64,000 bases of DNA from Planctomyces sp. SH-PL14 (GCF_001610835.1 NZ_CP011270.1:3180001-3244000); one strand, 5' to 3'. Positions 25,591-34,714 are shown, numbered from the stretch's first letter. A program made the numbers and translations. Notes: a model not told the origin generated them from the sequence alone.

Positions 25591-26159
25591 GGCGCCGCAT
25601 CGTTCAAATCGCGTTGCTGATCGCCGCGACCGCCGCGGCGCTGGCGGCCGTATTCGTTCCTCCGCGCGTCGGGCATCCGGTGACGCAGTGGATGGCCGAT
25701 GCCGCCGACGCGGCGGCGGGACGTTCGGTTCCTCCGCTGCCGGGGCCCGCGCTGCCGACCGTTGTGGTCTTCATCCTGCCGGGGTGTCCCTGCAGCGAGG
25801 AGTACGAGCCGCTGACGCAGAGGCTGGCGGCGTATCTCGGCTCGCGGGCGCAGGTCGTCGGGATCGTTCGCGGCAGCGCGGACGAGACGGCCGAGTGGGG
25901 ACGCCGGTTCCGGACGCCGTTCCGGCTCGTCGCCGATCCCGACGGGGCGCTGGCCCGGCAGTACGGGGCGGAGCGGTCCGCCTACACGGCGCTCGTTCTG
26001 GAGGGGGGGACGATCCATCGGCTGTGGCCCGGCTTTTCCGCCGGGATGCTGCGGGAGATCACCGATCGGCTGGCCGGCGCAAACGTCGAGTCCGCGGGCG
26101 GTTTCGACGCCGCCGGGGCACCGGAGCGGCTGACGTCGGGCTGCCCGCTCGATCCGTGA
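25587..26159 (+). CDS. membrane-anchored thioredoxin-like protein
   Basis: 190 residues. An N-terminal hydrophobic helix (IVQIALLIAATAAALAAVFV) anchors or exports it. The rest has a redoxin-like pattern: PTVVVFILPGCPCSEEYEPL with a CxC rather than CxxC pair, then FRLVADPDGALARQYGAER and YTALVLEGGTIHRLWPG. This resembles peroxiredoxin/AhpC-like proteins that act in the periplasm. It overlaps the MFS gene by ATGA and so shares its regulation. Role unclear; redox sensing or cofactor-linked transport are possible. Confidence 0.75.
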   Translation: MRRRIVQIALLIAATAAALAAVFVPPRVGHPVTQWMADAADAAAGRSVPPLPGPALPTVVVFILPGCPCSEEYEPLTQRLAAYLGSRAQVVGIVRGSADETAEWGRRFRTPFRLVADPDGALARQYGAERSAYTALVLEGGTIHRLWPGFSAGMLREITDRLAGANVESAGGFDAAGAPERLTSGCPLDP

Positions 26160-26255
26160 GCCCCGGGCGTTTCGCGCCGGCCGCGAGAACTGCTCTAATT
26201 TCTCCCCGCGCATTGGAGCGCACACTCTCTCCCCTTGTGATCCCGGATCGCGTTC

Positions 26256-27161
26256 ATGCCCAATGTGCCGCTGATTGAAGAGCTTCGCTGGAAGAAGTTC
26301 CCCGTCCTGGATGACGGGTTCGTCTGTCTCGTCGACTGCATGGGGGATGACTCGGCGATCGTGCAGGCGGCCCGCGTCAGCTACGGGGCGGGGACGAAGC
26401 AGGTTTCCGACGACCGGACGCTGATCCGGTATCTGATGCGGCACCGGCACTCGACTCCGTTCGAGATGGCGGAGATCAAGTTCCTGGTCCGGGTTCCGAT
26501 GGACTGCTGGCGGCAGTGGATCCGGCACCGGACCGCGAACGTCAATGAGTACAGCACGCGGTACTCGGTGGCGATCGATTCGGCGCAGACGACCGATCCG
26601 GACGAGTGGCGGATGCAGTCCGAGGTGAACCGGCAGGGAAGCGGTGCGCATCTGCCGCACGAAACCGGCGTGCGGTTGACCGAGACGGAGAAGGAGTTCC
26701 AGCGGGCGGCGCAGCGGCTTTACAACGAGCGGCTGGAAGCGGGGGTGGCTCGCGAGCAGGCCCGGAAGGACCTGCCGCTGTGCACCTATACCGAGGCTTA
26801 CTGGAAGGTGGACCTGCACAACCTGCTTCACTTCCTGGCGCTGCGGATGGACAGCCATGCCCAGTGGGAGATCCGGCAGTTTGCGACGACGATGGGGGAG
26901 AAGATTCTGGCGCCGCTGTTCCCCGTGGTGTGGGAGGCGTTTGTCGATTACCGGCGGGATGCGAGTCACCTGTCGCGGCTGGAGATGGGTGTGATTCAGC
27001 GGTTGACGGCGGATGCGGCGGGCAAGGGCGCGGCTCCGCCGTATAGCCAGGAGATGTTCCTGGCCGCGCAGGATGTGAGCTGGAAGGAGCTGACCCGGTC
27101 GCGGGAGCGGGATGAGTGTCGGTCGAAGCTGATCCGCATGGGCCTGGTCCAGGAGCCGTAA
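26256..27161 (+). CDS. thyX: flavin-dependent thymidylate synthase
   Basis: 301 residues. The diagnostic ThyX motif RHRX7S is present as RHRTANVNEYS (90-100), followed by TRYS. HSTPFEMAEIKFLVRVPMDC before it and NLLHFLALRMDSHAQWEIRQ after it are family-conserved. ThyX makes dTMP from dUMP using FAD, NADPH and methylenetetrahydrofolate. The length is above the 220-250 of classic ThyX because of an insert (about 108-145) and a longer C-terminus, as in other planctomycetes. It is a single gene; family A copy 8 follows. Confidence 0.97.
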   Translation: MPNVPLIEELRWKKFPVLDDGFVCLVDCMGDDSAIVQAARVSYGAGTKQVSDDRTLIRYLMRHRHSTPFEMAEIKFLVRVPMDCWRQWIRHRTANVNEYSTRYSVAIDSAQTTDPDEWRMQSEVNRQGSGAHLPHETGVRLTETEKEFQRAAQRLYNERLEAGVAREQARKDLPLCTYTEAYWKVDLHNLLHFLALRMDSHAQWEIRQFATTMGEKILAPLFPVVWEAFVDYRRDASHLSRLEMGVIQRLTADAAGKGAAPPYSQEMFLAAQDVSWKELTRSRERDECRSKLIRMGLVQEP

Positions 27162-27175
27162 GCGACGGCGCAAAT

Positions 27176-27492
27176 CGCGCTGGCCGGCACGACTCTGCTC
27201 GCTCAAACCCAACGTGCCATGGCAGCCTGGGGTCAAGGGGGCCACGCCCCCTTGCCGCCGGAGGCAGTTTCATGAGGAACCGTGGTAAGTAACGGACGTC
27301 CGCTTTGTGGTTCCAGCGTTGAGGACTTCACCACTCGCTCTGCAATCCCCGCGGGTTGGTGAGGGGGGACATACGGCACGTTGTCCGTGCTTGGACACTC
27401 ACTCCTTCAGACATCTCTCGACGGCCAGGCCTCCGGCGGGCAAAGGGGCGTTGCCCCTCTGCACTCCCCACCAGGGTGCCCCTGGACCCGGT
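27176..27492 (+). repeat. family A intergenic repeat, copy 8
   Basis: Full copy starting 14 bases past the thyX stop and ending 111 bases before the next start. It carries the variant CCGTGGTAAGTAACGG in place of CCGTGGGACACAACGG. Confidence 0.9.
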
Positions 27493-27603
27493 GAGTGGGC
27501 GGCGTTGGGTTCCGCTATGGACACCCATCGCGGAGGCGGGAACCGAGGCAACCGAGTACCATGGCAGCCTCCTGTTTCCTCGCCCCCAGCGAAACTTCTT
27601 CCC

Positions 27604-28365
27604 ATGCGCATCGCCTGGATCGTCGCAGCCCTCCTGGGATGGAACACCATCTCCCTCATGGCCGATGAGCCCCAAGACCGCCAGAAGGGGGCCAAGCTCG
27701 ACGTCCAGATCCGGGTCACGGCCGACTACCTCCTCTACCTGCCCAAAGACTACGACCAGCAGGAGAAGTGGCCCCTCGTCCTCTTCCTCCACGGCCGCGG
27801 CGAGAGCGGGAACGACCTCGATCTCGTCAAAACGCACGGCCTCCCCAAGCTGATCGCCGCCGGGAAAGACTTCCCCTTCATCGTCGTCTCCCCCCAGTGT
27901 CCGAAGGACTCCTGGTGGAACTCGGACGTCCTCCTGGCCCTGCTGGATGACGTCGAACGCCACTACAAGGTCGACAAGGAACGGGTCTACGTCACCGGCC
28001 TCAGCATGGGTGGCTTCGGAACCTGGAACCTCACCTTCCGCGCACCGCACCGCTTCGCCGCCATCGCGCCGGTCTGCGGCGGAGGGGAAGCCTACTGGGC
28101 CCAGAAGATCGCCCACGTTCCGGCGTGGGTCTTTCACGGAGCCAAGGACCCGGTCGTCCCCCTCTCCCGCTCGGAGATCATGGTCGAGAACATGAAGAAG
28201 AAGGGGGGCGATCCAAAGCTCACCGTCTACCCCGAAGCAGCCCACGACTCCTGGACCGAAACTTACGACAACCCCGAGCTCTACACTTGGCTTCTCAGCC
28301 ACACCCTCCAGCCCCCCAAGCCGGAACCCGAGAAGCCCGCCGCCGCTCCCGAAAAGAAGCCGTAA
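27604..28365 (+). CDS. secreted alpha/beta-hydrolase esterase (LpqC/PHB-depolymerase-like)
   Basis: 253 residues with signal peptide MRIAWIVAALLGWNTISLMA. The oxyanion-hole HGRGESGNDL, nucleophile motif GLSMGG (Ser in VYVTGLSMGGFG), acid GAKDPVVPLSRSE and catalytic His in YPEAAHDSWTETY can all be seen. The family (COG4099) includes feruloyl/acetyl-xylan esterase-like secreted enzymes. The C-terminus is a short Pro/Glu/Lys/Ala tail. It lies 65 bases ahead of the ABC ATPase gene on the same strand. The substrate is probably a polysaccharide ester, but this is inferred. Confidence 0.85.
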   Translation: MRIAWIVAALLGWNTISLMADEPQDRQKGAKLDVQIRVTADYLLYLPKDYDQQEKWPLVLFLHGRGESGNDLDLVKTHGLPKLIAAGKDFPFIVVSPQCPKDSWWNSDVLLALLDDVERHYKVDKERVYVTGLSMGGFGTWNLTFRAPHRFAAIAPVCGGGEAYWAQKIAHVPAWVFHGAKDPVVPLSRSEIMVENMKKKGGDPKLTVYPEAAHDSWTETYDNPELYTWLLSHTLQPPKPEPEKPAAAPEKKP

Positions 28366-28430
28366 CCCGCGCGCTGCCGTCCTCCCTCCGGCCCCGGTCT
28401 CTTGTCCCAAGACCCTCGTCCTCCCTTCCC

Positions 28431-29114
28431 ATGATTCAGGTCGAAAACCTCGTCAAGACGCACCACCGCGGGGACGTCGAGATCCCGGTTCTGCGGGGAG
28501 TGACCTGCTCCATTCCGCGGGGCAAGTTCACGTTCATCGTCGGTCCCTCGGGGAGCGGCAAGAGCACGCTCCTCTACCTGCTCGGCGCGCTCGACGAGCC
28601 GACCTCCGGGCGGATCGAAGTCGACGGACGGGACATCGCCGCGATGACGGACGGCGAGCGGGACCTGTTCCGCCGGCAGGAAGTCGGGTTCATCTTTCAG
28701 AGCTTCAACCTCATCTCGAACCTGGATGCCATCGACAACGTCCTGGTCCCCTACATCCCGCTCGGGACTTCAGGAGAGCGGCGCGAGTCAGCGGAGACGC
28801 TGCTCAGGCAGGTCGGCCTGGGCCACCGGCTCGACCATCGCCCGGCCCACCTCTCGGGAGGAGAGCAGCAGCGGGTGGCGATTGCCCGGGCACTCCTCAA
28901 ACGGCCGTCGCTGATCCTGGCCGATGAGCCGACCGGGGAACTCGACAGCAAGACCGGCGCGGAGATCTTCGGATACCTCCGGCAGCTCCAGGCGGACAAC
29001 GGCGCGACCGTGGTGACGGTCACCCACGACCATCGCTACATCCGACCGGACGATCACGTGCTGGAGATCGGCGACGGCGTCATCGTCCGCTCGTCCGTCC
29101 ACGCCGCTTCGTGA
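28431..29114 (+). CDS. ABC transporter ATP-binding protein (MacB/LolD type)
   Basis: 227 residues with Walker A GPSGSGKST (38-46), Q-loop Gln90, signature LSGGEQQR (141-148) and Walker B LILADE (161-166). The LLGALDEPTSGRIEVDGRDI stretch and FIFQSFNLISNLDAIDNVLV place it in the LolD/MacB/FtsE group, whose ATPases work with FtsX-like permeases on lipoproteins, peptides or macrolides. No permease is next to it: the esterase precedes and a family B repeat pair follows. The partner must be encoded elsewhere or this is an orphan. Confidence 0.9.
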   Translation: MIQVENLVKTHHRGDVEIPVLRGVTCSIPRGKFTFIVGPSGSGKSTLLYLLGALDEPTSGRIEVDGRDIAAMTDGERDLFRRQEVGFIFQSFNLISNLDAIDNVLVPYIPLGTSGERRESAETLLRQVGLGHRLDHRPAHLSGGEQQRVAIARALLKRPSLILADEPTGELDSKTGAEIFGYLRQLQADNGATVVTVTHDHRYIRPDDHVLEIGDGVIVRSSVHAAS

Positions 29115-29218
29115 GCAGCGGCCAATGGTCGACACGCGGAGACCACGCGGCGCCGACACCTGCCGTTGGTGCGGGTGCGTGGAGAGCCTGTCGAGCCTCG
29201 CGGCCGGATCGCGAGAAT

Positions 29219-29386
29219 TGGGAGGGCGAAGCTCCTGCTGAGCCGCGAAGGTTCGCAACCGCGATCCCTCTACCGCCTCGACCTCCCAACGCCACCACCA
29301 CTGCTTATTTCGGACTGGCGCCGAGGAGCGATTGGGAACGTTCTCCACCGCCGCGGCTCGGCTGGAGCCTCGCCCTCCCGATGATT
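29219..29386. repeat. family B palindromic repeat pair (REPIN-like)
   Basis: Left unit GGGAGGGCGAAGCTCCTGCT and inverted right unit GCTGGAGCCTCGCCCTCCCG enclose about 110 bases. Each unit contains the near-palindrome GGCTC...GAGCC. It fills most of the 342-base gap between the ABC ATPase and the HNH gene. Confidence 0.8.
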
Positions 29387-29456
29387 GCGAGTCGAACGAG
29401 GCGGTCCCTCTAGATCCTCCGCGTCAGAGTTTTTCACCGACAAGCGAAACATGCAC

Positions 29457-29804
29457 CTACTTCTGCTTGGCGGCCCAGGCGACATGCCGGGCGATCCCCT
29501 CGTGAGCGAGCAGGAGCTCGCGGGTGTTGTAGGACTCGGCCAGCGTCTTCTCATCCGGGATCAGATTGTGGATTCCGTTGTGGCAGAGTGAGCAGAGAAA
29601 GAGCCCTCGCGTCTGCATCTCCTGCTTGCCGTGCCGCCGAACGAACCGCGAACGACGATGGACGCGACAGGGGATCAGGTGATGGAAGGTCAGCTTCACC
29701 CGCCGCCCGCAGAGTTCGCAGGCCCCGGCCCGTCGCTCCCGCCGCGTCGACGAGGCCGAAGTCGGCTCAGTCGACGCGTCGTCGTCCGGGGTCGGGTGGT
29801 CCAT
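29457..29804 (-). CDS. HNH-type endonuclease-like protein
   Basis: 115 residues. CELCGRRVKLTFHHLIPCRV and FLCSLCHNGIHNL supply two CxxC zinc knuckles and the His-His of an HNH/ColE-like nuclease fold. HNH proteins cut DNA or RNA, or serve as small zinc-binding domains. There is no toxin, restriction or phage partner, so the role is unknown. An acidic N-terminal tail (MDHPTPDDDASTEPT) precedes the core. It lies 66 bases downstream of the MBL-fold gene on the same strand. Confidence 0.75.
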   Translation of the reverse strand: MDHPTPDDDASTEPTSASSTRRERRAGACELCGRRVKLTFHHLIPCRVHRRSRFVRRHGKQEMQTRGLFLCSLCHNGIHNLIPDEKTLAESYNTRELLLAHEGIARHVAWAAKQK

Positions 29805-29870
29805 GATGGCGGGGTGGGAATCGTCCTTCGGGAAGGTACGGGACAGCCGAGGCCGGGCGTGGTTCCGTCT

Positions 29871-30623
29871 CTACAAGGACCGTTCGCCCAGGTCATGATA
29901 TCCGAACATCGTGACTTCGGTCGGGTGTTCCCGGTCGATCCGGCGGAGGTGTTCGAGGTTCGCCCGGCGGGCCGCGTCGTCGTCAGCCCGGATCGCGGCC
30001 AGTTGCGCGACCGGATGGTCGTCGGTCTCCAGCTCGACCCGGAGGTAGTAGGCATCGCCGACGTGCAGGAGCCAGCGGTCACCCTGACGGACCGCGACGC
30101 CGCAGTGTCCCAGGGTGTGGCCGTGAAGCTGGACGAGGAGCACCGGCGCGTCGAAGGCGAGCGGGAGCGGGGCGGCGGGAACTCCGTACCAGCGGTCCGG
30201 AAAAGACGTGACCACGTACCAGCGGGGGCCGTGCGCGAACTGGACCGGCAGGTAGCGCGGTCCCCTCTCCTCGATCGCCACACGCTCCCGGTCGCAGACG
30301 TGAACCCGCGCCGCGGGAAAGTCGGACAGTCCGCCGGCGTGGTCGGGATCGCCGTGGGTGAGGACGATGTCGGTGACCCGCGCCGGATCGAGCCCGAACG
30401 CCTCGATCTGCCGGACCGCCGTGTCTTCTTCGCGGAACTGGAAACCGGCGAGGTCGATCAGCGTCTGGCCGAACCGTTCGACGGGTGCGCGGACGTCGTC
30501 GAGCCCCATTCCGGTATCGATCAGGGCCAGGCGGTTCCCCTCTTGGAGAAGCAGGCAGTGACAGCCGACTTTCGGGTTCGGGGGAGCGTGGAGGTAGCCG
30601 CAGTTCAGGTGGTGGACCAGCAT
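29871..30623 (-). CDS. MBL-fold metallo-hydrolase
   Basis: 250 residues of the metallo-beta-lactamase fold. LIDTGMGLDD opens the fold, the metal motif is IVLTHGDPDHAGGL (His90, Asp92, Asp94, His95), and later histidines are in LVQLHGHTLGHCGVAV and MFGYHDLGE. The usual HxHxDH has its second His replaced by Asp, which occurs in some lactonase-like members. It may hydrolyse a lactone or other ester; no direct clue to the substrate. It is a cytoplasmic enzyme of usual length. Family A copy 9 lies upstream. Confidence 0.88.
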   Translation of the reverse strand: MLVHHLNCGYLHAPPNPKVGCHCLLLQEGNRLALIDTGMGLDDVRAPVERFGQTLIDLAGFQFREEDTAVRQIEAFGLDPARVTDIVLTHGDPDHAGGLSDFPAARVHVCDRERVAIEERGPRYLPVQFAHGPRWYVVTSFPDRWYGVPAAPLPLAFDAPVLLVQLHGHTLGHCGVAVRQGDRWLLHVGDAYYLRVELETDDHPVAQLAAIRADDDAARRANLEHLRRIDREHPTEVTMFGYHDLGERSL

Positions 30624-30704
30624 CGCGAGGCTTTACGTGGAACGCGGATGGGAGTCTTCGGTTTAGCTCCCGCGGCGCGATTGAACAACCCGCTGGTTTG
30701 AATC

Positions 30705-31016
30705 ACGTCCTCGCCGGCGCAGCGATGCTACGTCAGACCCAATGTGCGACGGCAGCCGGGGTCAAGGGGGGCCCCCTTGACCCCGGAGGCATTTTCGTTG
30801 AGGAACCGTGGGACACAACGGACGTCCCCTTTGGGCAAACGGCGTTGAGGACTCATCGCTCGCTCCGCAGTCCCTGCGGGTTGGTGAGGGGGCATACGAC
30901 ACGGTGTCCGCGCTTGGACACGTGCTCCTTCAGACGTCTCTCGACGGTCAGGCCTCCGGCGGGCAAGGGGCATTCTGCCCCCTGCACCCCCTGACCAGGG
31001 TGCCCCTGGACCCGGT
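30705..31016 (+). repeat. family A intergenic repeat, copy 9
   Basis: Full copy between two divergent starts, 81 bases from the MBL gene and 71 bases from the hydrolase. The left palindrome is reduced to TCAAGGGGGGCCCCCTTGA, and its central region is almost identical to copy 3 (CCCCTTTGGGCAAACGGCG). Confidence 0.9.
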
Positions 31017-31087
31017 GGGATGTGGCATTCGTGAGCCCGGCGCGCCATGATCCATGCGTTCGTCTCGATCCTCCTGCGAGGTCCCGC

Positions 31088-32137
31088 ATGCGTCGCACAG
31101 TCGTCTCTTCACTGGCCAGCCTGTTGACCGTCGCGGTGATCTCCGGCGCGGCCGGTCTGTCGTCCGCTCAGGAACCGGCGGCTCCCAAAACCCCGCCGAA
31201 GGAAGCCCCCAAACCGGCCGCCGCCCCCCGGAAGGCGCCCGCAACTGGTCCGGAAGCGACGGGCCCCGCACCGACGATGGCCGACGTCGCCTACGGAACA
31301 CACCCCAAACAGGTGCTCCACTTCTGGAAGGCGGACACCAAAGAACCAGCGCCGCTCCTGTTCTACATCCACGGCGGCGGCTGGCAGGGGGGCGATCGGC
31401 TCCGCGGCTTCGGACCATCGGTCCCGAACTACCTGAAAGAGGGGATCTCGGTCGTCTCGGTCGAGTACCGGTTCATTCGCGAGGCGATGGCCGACAACGT
31501 CGTCCCGCCGGTCAAGGGGCCGCTGCACGACGCCGCCCGGGCCCTGCAGTTCGTCCGCAGCAAGGCGAAGGAATGGAACATTGACAAGACCCGCGTCGCC
31601 GCTTCGGGCGGAAGCGCCGGCGCCTGCACGAGCCTCTGGCTCGCCTTCCATGACGATCTGGCGGATCCGAAGAGCGACGACCCGATCGCCCGCGAGTCTA
31701 CGCGGCTCCTGTGCGCCGCGGTCAACGGTGCCCAGACCACGCTCGACCCGCAGCAGATGAAGGAGTGGACCCCCAACAGCAAGTACGGCAGCCACGCCTT
31801 CGGGATCTTCAAAGAGGTCAACGGCAAGCCGGTGACGGACTTTGCGATGTTCCTCTCGGAGCGGGAACGGATTCTTCCGTGGATCCAGGAGTACTCCCCC
31901 TACGCCCTCGTCACTTCAGACGATCCCCCGATCTACATGTCCTACGGAGCTCCGCCGGCACTCGGCAAAGACGAAAAGGACCCGACCCACACCGCCAACT
32001 TCGGCGTGAAGCTCCAGGAGAAGCTGAAGGAGGCGGGAGTTCCCTGCGAACTCGTCTATCCCGGGGCGGCGGATGTGAAGCACAAGCGGACGGTGGATTA
32101 CGTCATCGACAGTCTGACGGCGAAGCCCGCGAAGTAA
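31088..32137 (+). CDS. secreted alpha/beta hydrolase (HSL/carboxylesterase-like)
   Basis: 349 residues. Signal peptide MRRTVVSSLASLLTVAVISG, then a Pro/Ala-rich segment (about 30-60). The hydrolase core has oxyanion motif FYIHGGGWQGGDR, nucleophile AASGGSAGACTSLWLAF, and a C-terminal acid-His region EKLKEAGVPCELVYPGAADV with KHKRTVDYV. The family (BD-FAE/hormone-sensitive-lipase-like) hydrolyses short acyl esters on sugars or lipids. The start is chosen at MRRTVV; a frame 22 codons longer would run into family A copy 9. It is 171 bases before the DUF1559 gene, probably a separate unit. Confidence 0.85.
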   Translation: MRRTVVSSLASLLTVAVISGAAGLSSAQEPAAPKTPPKEAPKPAAAPRKAPATGPEATGPAPTMADVAYGTHPKQVLHFWKADTKEPAPLLFYIHGGGWQGGDRLRGFGPSVPNYLKEGISVVSVEYRFIREAMADNVVPPVKGPLHDAARALQFVRSKAKEWNIDKTRVAASGGSAGACTSLWLAFHDDLADPKSDDPIARESTRLLCAAVNGAQTTLDPQQMKEWTPNSKYGSHAFGIFKEVNGKPVTDFAMFLSERERILPWIQEYSPYALVTSDDPPIYMSYGAPPALGKDEKDPTHTANFGVKLQEKLKEAGVPCELVYPGAADVKHKRTVDYVIDSLTAKPAK

Positions 32138-32308
32138 GCCCGCCGCGTCACGCCGCAATCGACCGCGAGACGAAGCAGCAGCAAAAAAGCGGGCGCGGCG
32201 CGGAATTGGCGAATTGCCTTTCTGCGGGTAGAGGCTTACTCTGGTTGGTCCCTTCCCGTTTGAAGTTCGCGAACGTTCTGTTCGATCCCGTCGCCAGTGG
32301 AGTTCTCC

Positions 32309-33265
32309 ATGTCCGCCCCCTTAAGCCGGCAGCGCGGCTTTACGCTGATTGAGCTGCTTGTCGTCATCGCCATCATCGCCGTTCTGGTGGCCATTCTGCT
32401 CCCCGCCATTCAACAGGCTCGGGAAGCCGCCCGCGCGTCGCAGTGCCGCAACAATCTCAAGCAGATTGGGATTGCGATGCACAGCTACCACGAAACACAC
32501 GGGACGTTCCCGCCGGGGATTATCGATCCGACTGCGCCGACGACATCGCCGCCGAAGTGCGTGCCAGTCAACGCAACGCGTTTCTGGGGCGGCCACGTCT
32601 TCATCTTCCCCTACATGGACCAGGGGGCGATCTACAACAGGGTGACACCGGGAGACGGTCCCTGCGGCCTGCCGCTCGAGTCGTTCACGTGGGACGGCAA
32701 GGAACTGCTGAAGACTCCGTTTCCGTCCTACATGTGTCCGTCGGACACGGGACCGGATGTGAATCCGTTCTACCGCGGCTACTCGAAGAGCAACTACCCG
32801 GTCAGTGAGATCATCTCGAACGTCAACACACGGACCCGGATCCGCGACATTCTCGACGGAACGAGCAACGTCCTGATGCACGCCGAACGGTCGCTCAAGC
32901 AGAACCCGGCGGGGGCCCGACAGACCGCGGCGATCGTCTGGGGACGGAACGACATCAGCGACGCCGGCTGGAAGTTCCGGGTCAACTTCCCGATCAATAC
33001 GCCGAATCCCACGACGTCGACTGCCAACGGCATCGGCGCAGACAACGGCTGCGTCCGGCACGGAATCGCGAGCAATCACGTGGGCGGGGCGAATGTGCTG
33101 CTCTGCGACGGAGCCGTGCGATTCGTCGGCGAAAACATTGCCATCAATCCGGCCACGGCCGACACGACGACTTGCATCGGCATGAATACCAACCAGGCGG
33201 GGCCGGGGTTCATCCTCAACAACCTGCTGTTCATGGACGACGGGCGAACTGTGGGCGACTTCTAA
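32309..33265 (+). CDS. DUF1559 type-IV-pilin-like protein (H-X9-DG type)
   Basis: 318 residues. The N-terminus has the prepilin motif GFTLIELLVVIAIIAVLVAI, cleaved after Gly and N-methylated, then QQAREAARASQCRNNLKQIG, the DUF1559 opening. HVGGANVLLCDG near the C-terminus is the H-X9-DG motif that defines the family. These proteins occur in tens to hundreds of copies in planctomycetes and are probably secreted by a type II/IV-pilus-like machine; the role is unknown. GGAG precedes the ATG. The following lipoprotein gene forms the same pair as the second DUF1559 unit in this window. Confidence 0.93.
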   Translation: MSAPLSRQRGFTLIELLVVIAIIAVLVAILLPAIQQAREAARASQCRNNLKQIGIAMHSYHETHGTFPPGIIDPTAPTTSPPKCVPVNATRFWGGHVFIFPYMDQGAIYNRVTPGDGPCGLPLESFTWDGKELLKTPFPSYMCPSDTGPDVNPFYRGYSKSNYPVSEIISNVNTRTRIRDILDGTSNVLMHAERSLKQNPAGARQTAAIVWGRNDISDAGWKFRVNFPINTPNPTTSTANGIGADNGCVRHGIASNHVGGANVLLCDGAVRFVGENIAINPATADTTTCIGMNTNQAGPGFILNNLLFMDDGRTVGDF

Positions 33266-33291
33266 GGTCATCCATCTCTGCGGATCCGATC

Positions 33292-33325
33292 GACGGCCCG
33301 AAGAGTTCGGGCCGTCGTTTCTTGT
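33292..33325 (+). terminator. rho-independent terminator between DUF1559 and lipoprotein genes
   Basis: Stem GACGGCCCGAA / TTCGGGCCGTC, loop GAG, then GTTTCTT. It lies inside the DUF1559-lipoprotein pair, so it may only reduce the transcription of the second gene, as in operon attenuation. Confidence 0.8.
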
Positions 33326-33363
33326 AATGATTCACCTTTGAGCGTGTGAGGAGTGACGAGATC

Positions 33364-33804
33364 ATGGGGACGTTCAGGCTGCCGGCCGTTTGCGTGATCG
33401 GGATGTCTTTGCTGGCCATCGGCTGCGGCGGCGGCGGCCCGGCGGATTCCGGACCGACGCGGTACGCCCTGACCGGCAAGGTCACGCTGGATGGAATGCC
33501 GCTCGATGGGGGGACGATCTCGTTCCTTCCTCCGGGCGAGACGGACGCTCTCCGCGTTTCCGGCGGTCCGATCACCAACGGCACCTTCTCGATTCCCAAG
33601 GAGAAGGGAGCCAACGAGGGGACGTACCGCGTGGAGATCCGGTCCAGGAAGCCGAGCGGAAAGAAGGTTCCGGATCCCGACATGGGAGGGATGATCGACG
33701 TCATGGTCGAGGCCGTTCCGCCGCGGTTCAACGACAAGTCGGAACTGAAGGAGCAGGTCGGGCCCGGCAAGACGGAGTTCGAGTTCACCCTGATTTCGAA
33801 GTGA
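33364..33804 (+). CDS. small lipoprotein, transthyretin/carboxypeptidase-regulatory-like
   Basis: 146 residues. Signal peptide with lipobox LLAIGC (Cys near 22) followed by Gly-rich GGGGPADSG. The core [20 protein letters not shown] and [20 protein letters not shown] is the small beta-sandwich found after DUF1559 genes in planctomycetes (carboxypeptidase-regulatory-like/transthyretin type). It should be tethered to a membrane. The role is unknown, but the constant pairing suggests work with the pilin-like protein. Its 3' end overlaps the convergent DCC gene by 20 bases. Confidence 0.85.
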   Translation: MGTFRLPAVCVIGMSLLAIGCGGGGPADSGPTRYALTGKVTLDGMPLDGGTISFLPPGETDALRVSGGPITNGTFSIPKEKGANEGTYRVEIRSRKPSGKKVPDPDMGGMIDVMVEAVPPRFNDKSELKEQVGPGKTEFEFTLISK

Positions 33805-34252
33805 GACTGTTCGACGCAACGCCGTCGCGGGGTGGCGAAGCGGGGGGCAGGGGACAGCTTTCAATGGTACAGCTTCCCGTCGGGCAGCGGCCGGTCAGCT
33901 TGAGGCGGTTGCGGGCGAACCGGCGGTAGCCCCAGTCGAGGGCGTGCGAGGCGACCGGAAGCCGCGTGAGCAGGACCAGCGGGCCCAGGCCGACGGCGGC
34001 GTAGAGTCGCCGGAAGACTTCGACTCCTTTGATCAACGTGCCGTCGGGCAGGCGGCCGTGGATCTCGGCCATCAGGGCTTCCTGGGTCTGGCCGAGCGGT
34101 GTCGGGTCGAAGTCGGGTGTGGCGATGTCGGTGAAGCGGATGACGCCGCGGCGGTCCCAGCGGCGGAGCATGGCGATTTCCCGGCGGCAGAGCGGGCAGG
34201 CGCCGTCGAAGAAGACTTCGACTTCCCAGGGACGGTAGGCCGGTGCGGGCAT
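33785..34252 (-). CDS. DCC-family thiol-disulfide oxidoreductase (DUF393)
   Basis: 155 residues. The DCC motif is [20 protein letters not shown], where DxxCPxC gives the family its name (Asp-Cys-Cys). [12 protein letters not shown] and [20 protein letters not shown] are conserved downstream. The fold is thioredoxin-like and the proteins are thought to handle thiol-disulfide exchange. The C-terminal tail (about 130-155) is unusual, with three further Cys ([12 protein letters not shown]). It is convergent with the lipoprotein gene and overlaps it. Confidence 0.88.
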   Translation of the reverse strand: MPAPAYRPWEVEVFFDGACPLCRREIAMLRRWDRRGVIRFTDIATPDFDPTPLGQTQEALMAEIHGRLPDGTLIKGVEVFRRLYAAVGLGPLVLLTRLPVASHALDWGYRRFARNRLKLTGRCPTGSCTIESCPLPPASPPRDGVASNSLTSKSG

Positions 34253-34366
34253 GGTGGCGGCGTTCTGACGGATTGTGGGCGTGGACGGGGCTCGTCCATG
34301 TTAGGCAGGGAACCGCGATCGGCCGGCCGGAATTAACCAGGAAGCCCAATTGGGGCGTTCGTCAAG

Positions 34367-34714
34367 CCGGGGTCCAGGGGCCCGGCCCCTGATGGGGGTT
34401 GCAAGGGGGCCTGTGTTGTTTTCTTGGCCCCTTTGCCCGCCGGAGGCCGTCTCGTCGGACACCGTCGGAAGGAGTGCGTGTCCAAGCGCGGACACGTTGT
34501 CGTATGCCCCCTCACCAACCCGCTTCGATTGCAAAGCCTGCGGTGTGATGTGAGGGAGTTCTCAACGCCGGCTCCACAAAACGGACATCCGTTGTGTCCC
34601 ACGGTTCCTCACAGGAGTGCCTCCGGCGGCAAGGGGGCGTGGCCCCCTTGACCCCAGCGGCCGTCGCACATTGGGTTTGAGCGAACACAGCCGTGCCGGC
34701 AAGGACGGGGTTCG
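34367..34714 (-). repeat. family A intergenic repeat, copy 10
   Basis: Full copy in minus orientation between divergent DCC and ggt starts. It holds the long A/T-rich loop TGTGTTGTTTTCTTGGCCCC in the outer arm and a perfect GTGTCCAAGCGCGGACAC hairpin. At 348 bases it is the longest copy. Confidence 0.9.

Noticed and set aside
33785-33804. Overlap of lipoprotein and DCC genes as a frameshift or fusion
   Set aside because: They are on opposite strands and end in a 20-base convergent overlap; both C-termini are plausible.
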